Source: an uncultured Saprospirales bacterium
Lineage (GTDB): Bacteria > Bacteroidota > Bacteroidia > Chitinophagales > JADIYW01
Assembly (NCBI GenBank): GCA_938008535.1
Contig: CALLKF010000034.1
Location: 1 to 14,428, forward strand
DNA: 14,428 nt
Direction: 5' to 3'
Shown: positions 1 through 6,312 of the stretch, piece after piece
Layout of the letters: the number at the start of each line of letters is the position of its first letter
Position numbering within the stretch: the first letter of the stretch is position 1
Notes under the pieces: generated by a model
Told to the model about the DNA's origin: nothing
The model's database searches: none
Seen by the model: only the letters and a program-made list of their open reading frames with translations
Position numbers and translations under genes: made by a program

Positions 1-129
1 AAAATTGGCAATAGTTGTGGTAGATTTGGTAATTAAAGTTTTGTGTAATAAATTTAATTTGTAAACAAGTGTTGGTTGGTGCTAAACACGCACAACCATC
101 GCCAATTTTCAACCGTTAGCGGTAATTTT
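1..129 (+). repeat. attC-like palindromic repeat A (left end cut by window)
   Basis: First of three homologous repeats. The inner arms AAAATTGGC (1-9) and GCCAATTTT (101-109) are exact complements. The pairing continues imperfectly inward (AATAGTTGTG against CACAACCATC). The right outer box GTTAGCG is at 115-121, extended to GTTAGCGGTAATTTT (115-129), and the ATG of the next gene follows directly. The left outer box (an AAC-ending motif) lies just outside the window, so the array continues upstream. The layout of outer boxes, a short unpaired spacer, inner arms and a variable centre resembles integron attC sites. The assignment as attC is inference; the repeat itself is seen directly. Confidence 0.8.
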
Positions 130-594
130 ATGACAGACTCAGAAGCAACTCATATTGCATTACAATACGTTTCTCAACTCGGTGAAGTTTTACCTGGATT
201 TAGATTTGGAATTGGCGACAGAGAAGAGTTTATAGACAAATACTATTATGACTTTATTTGGTTAACATTAGATGGGCAAATACCAATAGAGCCGCCGATT
301 GCTGGTGGTGCTCGTGGTTTTACAGTGAATAAACATGACAAGCAAGTTGAGCTGACAACTCATGCAAAATATAACATATTAAAGACAAGAGAAAGGGAAT
401 TATCTGAAATGTATCTGTTATTATTAGATTTTAAAGCTGGAAAAAATCACCTATCTACAATTAGAGCGAAATTTAATTTAAATCCAGTACAGCTAATTAA
501 ATTTTCAAAAATTATTAAAGAAACAGAATTAAATAAATCAGAGTTGTACGAAATTATAGAACAAATGATTGGAAAAATAGAAAACTACCGCTAA
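130..594 (+). CDS. Cassette protein 1, possible Imm35/YrhB-like domain
   Basis: Predicted 154-residue soluble protein. I take the ATG at 130, which sits directly after the repeat's AATTTT junction. An in-frame TTG at 76 lies inside the palindrome and is unlikely. Residues ~1-80 include an aromatic stretch (DKYYYDFIWLTLDG), then a Pro/Gly-rich turn and a GFTVNKHDKQV segment. This order recalls small Imm35/YrhB-type immunity domains, in which a Gly-rich turn precedes a V(N/D)K strand. The match is from memory and weak. Residues ~80-154 are charged and probably helical. The TAA stop lies inside the left box (CGCTAAC) of the next repeat, as is usual for integron cassettes. There is no signal peptide or membrane segment. 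A toxin-immunity role is only a possibility, and no cognate toxin is adjacent. Confidence 0.75.
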   Translation: MTDSEATHIALQYVSQLGEVLPGFRFGIGDREEFIDKYYYDFIWLTLDGQIPIEPPIAGGARGFTVNKHDKQVELTTHAKYNILKTRERELSEMYLLLLDFKAGKNHLSTIRAKFNLNPVQLIKFSKIIKETELNKSELYEIIEQMIGKIENYR

Positions 595-728
595 CAAAAA
601 ATTGGCAATAGTTGTGGTAGATTTGGTAATAAAAGTTTTGTGTAATACATTACATTTGTAAACAAGTGATGGCTGGTGCTAAACACGCAAAACCATCGCC
701 AATTTTCAAAACGGTTAGCAGTAATTTT
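581..728 (+). repeat. attC-like palindromic repeat B (complete)
   Basis: This is the most complete copy. The left outer arm AAAACTACCGCTAAC (581-595) pairs at 13 of 15 positions with the right outer arm GTTAGCAGTAATTTT (714-728). Unpaired spacers of 2 nt (596-597) and 7 nt (707-713) separate these from the inner arms AAAATTGGC (598-606) and GCCAATTTT (698-706). The centre holds a small hairpin, TGTAAT-AC-ATTACA, around 641-654. From CGCTAAC (589) to GTTAGCA (720) the element is 132 bp, within the known attC size range. The stop of the upstream gene lies in the left box, and the start codon of the downstream gene follows the right arm by 2 nt. Confidence 0.85.
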
Positions 729-730
729 AT

Positions 731-1600
731 ATGAAACAGTATCTATTTTTAAGTTTAATGTTTTTACAGTCCATATTCTTTGGACAAAAAAAGATAATTC
801 CCAAAACAGATTTCAACACACTTTTTGTTTGTATTGACAGTATTTCGTACCATAATCTATTTCAAAATAAATATCTGAGAGACACTTTGTTTTTTTGTAG
901 AGAGATACAACAAGAAACAAATACGGATTCATACACCGGAAAATATCTGATTGGTGAGTCCTCTACAATAGAGTTTTTCCAACCCAAAAACACTGCGCAA
1001 ATTGGTGACCATTTGGGCGATTTGGGAATTGAATTTAAAACAAGGAAAATTAAAATCCTAGATGAAATAATAGAAAAATCAAAGGTTCTAAAGTTTTCAG
1101 TTGACACATCTACCACTCTTACAATTTTAGATAGTTTGTCAATTCCTTGGTATAAAACACTAAGTTTAACGAATCCAAAAAATGAATTGTCAATTTTAGA
1201 ATATCAGGCAGACTACTTGCTGTATTTAGGTTTTACAAAAAAACAAATTAGCCAGTCTATGACATTCAAAGAATATAACAGCATCTTATCTAACGGTAAA
1301 AAATATCCAAGGCAATTTGCAACGGTAACATACATTAAGCTGTATGCAGACAAAAACATGATTGAAAATTTGCAAAAATTTGCAACACTAAATAATTGCA
1401 GAAAAATTGAAAATAAGTTTACAAATGGTGAAACTACAATTGAATATAATGAAGTTGAAAATTTGCCTGAGTTCCTCATACAAGAGATAGGAATCTCCTT
1501 ATTGAATGACCAAGTTTTTCGTGAAGAAAAAATCAGTGAAAAATTACGCATAAAAATCAATGGAAAAAAAGCGAGTTTAATTTTTGAAAACTATAATTAA
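731..1600 (+). CDS. Cassette protein 2, secreted, possibly DUF5829-like
   Basis: Predicted 289-residue exported protein. The start ATG lies 10 nt past the GTTAGCA box of the preceding repeat. Residues 1-19 form a Sec signal peptide: a Lys at position 2, a hydrophobic core, then FFG followed by QKK. The mature N-terminal part reads FNTLFVCIDSISYHNL, later SYTGKYLIGESSTIEFF, and then a GDLGIEF segment. This pattern resembles the DUF5829 family, which is related to VOC/glyoxalase folds; the call is from memory and tentative. The C-terminal half (~150-289) is Lys/Asn-rich with no motif I recognise. The TAA stop is followed within 15 nt by the left box TGATAAC of repeat C. There is no operon partner beyond the cassette array. 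Its biochemical role is unknown. Confidence 0.78.
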   Translation: MKQYLFLSLMFLQSIFFGQKKIIPKTDFNTLFVCIDSISYHNLFQNKYLRDTLFFCREIQQETNTDSYTGKYLIGESSTIEFFQPKNTAQIGDHLGDLGIEFKTRKIKILDEIIEKSKVLKFSVDTSTTLTILDSLSIPWYKTLSLTNPKNELSILEYQADYLLYLGFTKKQISQSMTFKEYNSILSNGKKYPRQFATVTYIKLYADKNMIENLQKFATLNNCRKIENKFTNGETTIEYNEVENLPEFLIQEIGISLLNDQVFREEKISEKLRIKINGKKASLIFENYN

Positions 1601-1746
1601 AAAACTATTGATAACAAAAAATTGGCTATGGTTATGGTAGATTTGTCAATTGAAGTTTTGTGTAATACATTACATTTGTAAATAAGTGGTGGTTGGTGCT
1701 AAACACGCACAACCATCGCCAATTTTCAACCTTTATCGTCAATTTT
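1601..1746 (+). repeat. attC-like palindromic repeat C with altered core
   Basis: Third copy. The left outer arm is AAAACTATTGATAAC (1601-1615) and the right outer arm is TTTATCGTCAATTTT (1732-1746). The inner arms AAAATTGGC (1618-1626) and GCCAATTTT (1718-1726) are unchanged. Compared with repeat B, both outer boxes have changed together: GCTAAC became GATAAC on the left, and TTAGC became TTATC on the right. Five paired positions (GATAA/TTATC) are thereby kept, which suggests the fold matters. The normally invariant GTT of the right box is TTT here, so an integron-type core would be damaged. Confidence 0.8.
1650..1678 (+). promoter_or_regulatory. Candidate Bacteroidota promoter inside repeat C
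   Basis: TTG at 1650-1652, 18 nt, then TACATTTG at 1671-1678. The second box matches TAnnTTTG exactly, and the spacing fits Flavobacterium-type promoters. The same TACATTTG occurs in repeat B at 651-658, and a 7/8 version (TTAATTTG, 54-61) occurs in repeat A, but those lack a well-spaced TTG. If real, each cassette would bring its own promoter for the next gene. The match is short and lies in AT-rich DNA. Confidence 0.3.
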
Positions 1747-1764
1747 ATGTTTTACTCAAAATAA
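1747..1764 (+). other. Five-codon mini-ORF at the conserved cassette start
   Basis: In repeat A the conserved AATTTT-ATG junction starts the gene. The same junction in repeat C (ATG at 1747) opens MFYSK and then a TAA stop. The real gene starts 4 nt after that stop, at 1769. It could act as a leader for translational coupling, or be the remains of an older start. Expression is not shown. Confidence 0.35.
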
Positions 1765-1768
1765 TAGT

Positions 1769-2182
1769 ATGAACGAACATAAGAATAATACAGTTTACTT
1801 TTGGTTTGCAGTTTTTGCTATTTGCTTTGTATGTTTTCAATTTATTTCATATTATATCAGACCGCACTATGTAGGGCAACATGTTTGTATAAAGTACTTG
1901 TTAGGCGTGGCTCCAAATTTTTTTCCTGCTATCGGAATACCAGCATTAATACTTGCTATTTTAATGCAAAATAAAAAACTGGAGAAAGTAAGTAAAGTGT
2001 ATAACTATCGAAATGTAATTGCTGTAAGCATCAGCACCATTGGTCTTGTATGTTGGGAAATAATTCAATCCAATTCAAAGAAATTAGTGTTTGACGTAAA
2101 TGACATAGTATGGACATTTATAGGCAGTTTGATATTTTTAATGCTGTATCAAATAACTAAAGACAAACAAAAAGACTATTGA
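1769..2182 (+). CDS. Cassette protein 3, four-helix membrane protein
   Basis: Predicted 137-residue integral membrane protein of unknown function. Four hydrophobic segments are visible: about residues 8-27 (YFWFAVFAICFVCFQFISYY), 44-65 (LLGVAPNFFPAIGIPALILAIL), 80-97 (RNVIAVSISTIGLVCWEI) and 108-126. The loops are short and the Lys-rich C-terminus (TKDKQKDY) is probably cytoplasmic. I chose the ATG at 1769 because the upstream ATG at 1747 meets a stop after five codons. The TGA stop lies in TATTGATAAC, the same left-box sequence that begins repeat C, so the gene ends like a cassette although the remaining repeat is missing. I recognise no family motif; compact membrane proteins of this kind are common unnamed cargo. 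Confidence 0.75.
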   Translation: MNEHKNNTVYFWFAVFAICFVCFQFISYYIRPHYVGQHVCIKYLLGVAPNFFPAIGIPALILAILMQNKKLEKVSKVYNYRNVIAVSISTIGLVCWEIIQSNSKKLVFDVNDIVWTFIGSLIFLMLYQITKDKQKDY

Positions 2183-2186
2183 TAAC
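2175..2186 (+). repeat. Remnant left box of a fourth attC-like repeat
   Basis: ACTATTGATAAC is identical to 1604-1615, the left outer arm of repeat C, and likewise includes or borders the end of the upstream gene. The expected AAAATTGGC arm and right half do not follow; the next bases (ATCAATTAGTG) are at best a degenerate version. This marks the right edge of the array. Confidence 0.6.
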
Positions 2187-2258
2187 ATCAATTAGTGTAT
2201 GAGTTTCTTAGAGCGTTCACAATTTGCAGTAACATTCGACAAAGTGATTGCTTTAAAC

Positions 2259-2286
2259 TTGAAATGATTTGATACGATTATTTCAA
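2259..2286. terminator. Weak AT-rich hairpin between convergent gene ends
   Basis: TTGAAAT (2259-2265) and ATTTCAA (2280-2286) form a 7-bp stem with a 14-nt loop, followed on the + strand by ATTTTTA. It lies between the ends of cassette gene 3 and the phosphatase gene. The low-GC stem makes termination uncertain. The rest of 2187-2290 shows no other feature. Confidence 0.3.
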
Positions 2287-2290
2287 ATTT

Positions 2291-5200
2291 TTATTTCTGT
2301 ATTTGAATAGTTTCATTTTCAATTTTCAGCAAATAATTACCATTGGAAAATGAAGACATATTTAATAAATAATGTGCAATGCCGTTCTGAATTTTAAATG
2401 CGTCTTTAAAAACTTCGTTGCCTAAAATATCATACACCACCAAGTTGCTGTTTAAATTTTGATTGGAATAATAATCTACATTAAACAAGCCATTTTTAGA
2501 TGGATTTGGATAGACGTAGATAAAATTATTTTTTACTGTGTTTGGAGTTGATTTATCAATGTTTACTGAAACGATTTTGGAATAAGAAAAGTTGAAATCA
2601 AAATCAACTTGTTTTAAACGGTAATAGTTGATGCCTTCGGTTGGTTGCAAATGCATGAACTGATATGTATGAATATCGTTAGTGGAACCATAACCAATTT
2701 GTTCAGCAATTTTTGTAAAATTAATTCCATCTGCTGACCATTCAATTTCAAATATGGCATTGTTTTTTTCGGATGCTGTTGACCAGTTTAATTGCACTTG
2801 CTGGTTGTTAATATTTGTAGCACTAAATGATAGTAATTCTACTGGAAGTTGTAGGTTTTTGGTAATGATAAAAGAATCTTTCAAACAATTAAAATTATCG
2901 GTAACCGTTACCGTATCAATGCCATTTCCAAGTGTCGTGTATGATTTATCTTTTAAAATGCCAACATTGCTCCAATTATAAGTACCTAACCAAGACGAAG
3001 ACATATTCACGACATTGCCTGTAGTTACAGATATGGTATTTTTCTTGTTTACATCTTTCATCATAGTAAAACGATCGCGAACCACACCATCTGCACAAAC
3101 CCATTCTGCATCTAATCTATTGCCTTCTACTTTAAGTGCCATTGCGCCACCGTTAGTATTATCTGAATAAACCATTGCATTAATTGGCCAGCCAGTTTGC
3201 ACACCACCTAATTGTCCGGACGAGCCCACCACAGCATAAACGGTTCCTGTTGTTTTAGGTGCATTTTTTATATATGGACAAGAATTTACAGTTCCATTAT
3301 ATTTTGCAGAAGAAGAATCATTGGCAGTGTGTGTGGCAAAATTAAAAGATGTTTCTGTTCCGTAGTGACCATTCAACAAATAAGAACGTTCGTACACATG
3401 GCTGTGACCACACAAAATTAAATCAACGCCTAAACGTTCTAAAATGCGAATGAAATTTTGACGAATGGCTACCAAATCGGCTTCACCTTCTGAAGTATGC
3501 GAGCCCAGTGTGTAAGGTGGATGATGCCAATAAGCAACGGTCCATTTTTGGGTGTTGGCAGCCAAATCATTTTTCACCCAAACAGCTTGCGGTCCAAGCG
3601 TATCCCAAATTCTGTACATGCTTGCTTCTTTTCCGTAAGAGTCTAAAGAAAGAAAATGAATGTTTGCAAAATCGTATGAATAAAATGCTTCGGTTCCAGA
3701 AGCAACACCACCAGCTTCTGCAGCAGTTGGCAGCGTAAACATATCATAGTATGGAATAACATGGTCGTTTTGTCGAGCAGCTGTATTTGCATAATCATGA
3801 TTGCCTGGCGAAGGCCAAAGTATTACATTTCGTAAAATAGAATCTTGATATTGCGGATAGAAATTGGTGGTATATTCACCATCGAGCCCAGCATTGTATG
3901 CATTATCACCTAATAAAATAAAACCATCTGCATGATTGGAACCAAAATAATTCATCATGCTGTTTCTTACGTTCACTTGGTTGGAAGAATTATTTCCCAT
4001 ATCACCAAAAATCATAAATCTGGAAAGGCGCTCCACACCTTTTATTGGCAATGTTTGAAAGAAATATTTAGTACCCGTTTTTAATGTTTGAACAGCAGGA
4101 CTGGTATTACCTATAGAATAAAAATACTTCGTATCGTTTGTTAATCCAGTGATGGTGACATCATGTTCTGTAGTTACTGTATTATCTACCACACTAGAAG
4201 ATAAAGTACCATCTACTAAGCCATAATTTACTACTGAATTAGAAGCCGCATTGGTGCGCCATCGAACATGCACTGAATTTTGTGTTGCCAAATTTAAATA
4301 AGGACCACGTGTTACGCTGACTGTACCAGCAATATTTGCTTTTAATTCCAGATCAAAACTGATATCAGAACTGGTAACATTTACCTGATGAATTTCAACT
4401 GCAATGGTATGATTGCCTGTTGGTAATTGAGCTAAGGTTAATGTGGTACTTACTGCTGCATTGTCGTTTGTAGTGTTTGCTAGTGTAAGATAACTCACTG
4501 CACCAGCAGCCATCCCAGACCGAAATACTTCTACACCGTCGATGTATACAATTGCACCATCATCTATAATCATGGAAAGCGTAAAATTGGAGAAGCTAGC
4601 GGTGTTTCCAATGGTAATATTTTTTCTGAAATACGTAGTAATGTATTTATTCGCAGCATTTCCTCCATAACCTAAAACAGTAGCTTCGTCACCATCGCCA
4701 TAACCTAACTGAGCATTTCCACTTAACCAAGATGCATCATTAAATGCAGTAGCACTCCAAGCAGTGCCTTGATCAGTTCCATTGTCTAAATATTTCCAAG
4801 GTGCGCCAAAAGAAACAGTTGTTAATTCGTTGGCAACTATTTCTAAGTCAAAGGTTATATCGGAACTGGTATTTAAATTTTGATGAACTTCTGCTGCTAT
4901 CGTATGGTTTCCAGTTGGTAATTGCGCTAAAGTTAAAGTAGTAGACTGAATAGTATTTCCATCATCAGCAGCTGCAGTTGCTAAGGTTAAATAATTAAAA
5001 GCACCAGTAGCAATGTTGTTTCTGTATACTTCAACACCATCAATATAAACAATGATGCCATCATCACGTTTGACATTTAATGTATAATCGAGGTAAGTAG
5101 CAGTGCTACCGATGGTGATGTTCTTGCGAAAGTATGTAGTAATGTATTTTGGTGAACAAGATGCAACAGGCACACAACCAGCACCTAGAATAGTGGTTTC

Positions 5201-5398
5201 ATCACCATCACCATAACCTAATTGTCCGTTACCAGATAGCCAAGCTGCATCATTGAAACCAGTTGCAGTCCAAGCTGTACCTTGGTTGGAACCATCATCT
5301 AAATATTTCCATGATGAAGCAAAAGGAATTATGGTAACGTTTGAGAAAACGTTTGAAATGCAAAACAAGAAAAATAAGAAGTGTAAATTTTTATTCAT
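2291..5398 (-). CDS. Secreted purple-acid-phosphatase-like metallophosphoesterase with T9SS tail
   Basis: Predicted 1035-residue exported hydrolase of phosphomonoesters or similar substrates, probably using a two-metal centre at the cell surface or outside. Residues 1-19 are a signal peptide. Two homologous ~165-residue modules follow (~21-188 and ~195-353), each with a WKYLD...GTAW start, LGYGDGDE and an IVYIDGVEV...LPTGNHTIA end. A fibronectin-like purple acid phosphatase N-domain spans ~358-452 (TRGPYLNLATQNSVHVRW). The catalytic domain (~459-750) shows GDMG (D466), GDNAY (D498, Y501), GNHD (H534), HHPPY (H625/H626) and GHSH (H665, H667), the full metal-binding set of the family. An extracellular beta domain (~850-948) is followed by a sorting domain (~960-1035; YVYPNP, then NGNYLLKI) for type IX secretion. 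The substrate cannot be read from sequence. It is divergent from the 5583 gene. Confidence 0.93.
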   Translation of the reverse strand: MNKNLHFLFFLFCISNVFSNVTIIPFASSWKYLDDGSNQGTAWTATGFNDAAWLSGNGQLGYGDGDETTILGAGCVPVASCSPKYITTYFRKNITIGSTATYLDYTLNVKRDDGIIVYIDGVEVYRNNIATGAFNYLTLATAAADDGNTIQSTTLTLAQLPTGNHTIAAEVHQNLNTSSDITFDLEIVANELTTVSFGAPWKYLDNGTDQGTAWSATAFNDASWLSGNAQLGYGDGDEATVLGYGGNAANKYITTYFRKNITIGNTASFSNFTLSMIIDDGAIVYIDGVEVFRSGMAAGAVSYLTLANTTNDNAAVSTTLTLAQLPTGNHTIAVEIHQVNVTSSDISFDLELKANIAGTVSVTRGPYLNLATQNSVHVRWRTNAASNSVVNYGLVDGTLSSSVVDNTVTTEHDVTITGLTNDTKYFYSIGNTSPAVQTLKTGTKYFFQTLPIKGVERLSRFMIFGDMGNNSSNQVNVRNSMMNYFGSNHADGFILLGDNAYNAGLDGEYTTNFYPQYQDSILRNVILWPSPGNHDYANTAARQNDHVIPYYDMFTLPTAAEAGGVASGTEAFYSYDFANIHFLSLDSYGKEASMYRIWDTLGPQAVWVKNDLAANTQKWTVAYWHHPPYTLGSHTSEGEADLVAIRQNFIRILERLGVDLILCGHSHVYERSYLLNGHYGTETSFNFATHTANDSSSAKYNGTVNSCPYIKNAPKTTGTVYAVVGSSGQLGGVQTGWPINAMVYSDNTNGGAMALKVEGNRLDAEWVCADGVVRDRFTMMKDVNKKNTISVTTGNVVNMSSSWLGTYNWSNVGILKDKSYTTLGNGIDTVTVTDNFNCLKDSFIITKNLQLPVELLSFSATNINNQQVQLNWSTASEKNNAIFEIEWSADGINFTKIAEQIGYGSTNDIHTYQFMHLQPTEGINYYRLKQVDFDFNFSYSKIVSVNIDKSTPNTVKNNFIYVYPNPSKNGLFNVDYYSNQNLNSNLVVYDILGNEVFKDAFKIQNGIAHYLLNMSSFSNGNYLLKIENETIQIQK

Positions 5399-5480
5399 GC
5401 TTTTAACACAATAAAATTACTAAATAAAACACAATTCCTAAAGAAATACTTAGTTAGTTTAGAACTTTTGGCATAAAAAT

Positions 5481-5493
5481 TGTCTAAAAGACA
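5481..5493. promoter_or_regulatory. Small dyad in divergent intergenic region
   Basis: TGTCT-AAA-AGACA is a perfect 5-bp inverted repeat. It lies about 83 bp from the start of the - strand phosphatase gene and 90 bp from the start of the + strand gene at 5583. It could be an operator for either gene, but a 5-bp dyad may occur by chance. The rest of 5399-5582 is AT-rich without a clear second element, apart from TACTTTTA at 5545-5552, a 7/8 match to TAnnTTTG upstream of the + gene. Confidence 0.25.
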
Positions 5494-5582
5494 GTACTTA
5501 TGTGTTTTAATAAATTTAACAAACAAGAATCAAAAACATTTTATTACTTTTATACTCAATTAAATCTAAAACAATTATTACA

Positions 5583-6173
5583 ATGAAAAAATTAAAGTCA
5601 ATCCTTTTAGGTGCATGCGTTCTATTTTTTGCAGGAACAGTGAGTGCACAAAAAATTAAAGTAATTAGCGGTGATATTTCTGCTTTAAAAACAGAAACAT
5701 CTCTAAACACAGAATTTACGTATGATGCTAACATTCAAGTTGGTAAAAAAACTGAAAAAACGTACGTAGCTGAAAAAAAATCTGAATTAAACAAAAAAGA
5801 AGCAGGTCGTGGTGATATGTGGGCACTTGCTTGGGTTAGTGATAGAAAAGCTAAATTTGAACCCAAATTCAATGAATTATTAGCTGACAATGGCTATACA
5901 GTTGAAACTTCAGCAAAATATACATTACTAGTTCACACTATTGCAATTGAACCAGGTTACAATGTTTATGTTTCAAGAAAAAATGCAGAAATTGATTTAG
6001 AAGTTTCTGTAGTTGAAACAGCTAACAAAAGTAATGTTGTTGCAAAAATATCTGTAATGAATGCACCAGGAAGAACATTTTGGGGCAACGATTTTGATGC
6101 AGGCGTTCGTATTCAAGAATGTTATGCAACTGCTGGAAAATACTTAGCAAAATATTTGAAAAAAGGAAAATAA
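5583..6173 (+). CDS. Exported protein of unknown function
   Basis: Predicted 196-residue secreted or periplasmic protein. Residues 1-22 form a clear Sec signal peptide (Lys-rich start, LLGACVLFFAG core, VSA before Q23). The Cys in the signal lies within the hydrophobic core and does not look like a lipobox. The mature part alternates charged and beta-like segments: a Lys-rich stretch (KKTEKTYVAEKKSELNKKE), then FNELLADNGYTVE, YTLLVHTIAIEPGYNV and an amphipathic C-terminal helix (YATAGKYLAKYLKKGK). The mix of a 'poorly soluble stress-lipoprotein-like' alpha/beta pattern and a TLLVHT strand recalls DUF4410/DUF4136-type envelope proteins, but I cannot assign a family. It has its own terminator immediately downstream, so it is probably monocistronic. 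The start is the first ATG, preceded by an A-rich stretch. Confidence 0.85.
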   Translation: MKKLKSILLGACVLFFAGTVSAQKIKVISGDISALKTETSLNTEFTYDANIQVGKKTEKTYVAEKKSELNKKEAGRGDMWALAWVSDRKAKFEPKFNELLADNGYTVETSAKYTLLVHTIAIEPGYNVYVSRKNAEIDLEVSVVETANKSNVVAKISVMNAPGRTFWGNDFDAGVRIQECYATAGKYLAKYLKKGK

Positions 6174-6194
6174 TAAATTCATTTCCAATTCAAT

Positions 6195-6229
6195 AAAAAA
6201 AGGGAACAATTTACTTGTTCCCTTTTTTT
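6195..6229. terminator. Strong hairpin terminator, GGGAACAA stem
   Basis: Seven A plus GGGAACAA (6195-6209), loop TTTAC (6210-6214), then TTGTTCCC plus seven T (6215-6229): a perfect 15-bp stem that includes the A/T tracts. It starts 22 nt after the stop of the 5583 gene. Because both strands end in a T tract it could work in both directions. Confidence 0.9.
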
Positions 6230-6279
6230 ATTGATATCTAATTCAGTTTAATTAAAGCTGAAATTGAAAATAAATTTAC

Positions 6280-6287
6280 TAGTTTTA
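6280..6287 (+). promoter_or_regulatory. Possible -7 box upstream of the 6313 gene
   Basis: TAGTTTTA matches TAnnTTTG at 7 of 8 positions and lies 26 nt before the ATG. No TTG is at the usual distance upstream, so this is weak. An independent promoter is expected here because a strong terminator precedes it. Confidence 0.25.
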
Positions 6288-6312
6288 CACTTCAAAAAAA
6301 TAAATATAAATA

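Noticed and set aside
76..129. Extension of the first gene upstream to a TTG start
   Set aside because: These codons lie within the palindromic repeat, whose other copies do not code; the ATG at 130 sits at the conserved junction.
862..1560. Antisense frames opposite the second cassette gene
   Set aside because: They oppose a gene with a signal peptide and cassette-like ends; composition looks like a reverse-strand shadow.
1..1746. CRISPR array
   Set aside because: The repeats are ~130-148 bp and the intervals of about 450-880 bp hold intact genes; no short uniform spacers are present.
581..1746. Repeats as MITE insertions
   Set aside because: No target-site duplications are visible, and gene starts and stops are positioned consistently at the repeat edges, which random insertion would not give.
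3212..3738. Open frames on the + strand inside the phosphatase gene
   Set aside because: They are antisense to a well-supported catalytic domain and have no recognisable protein features.
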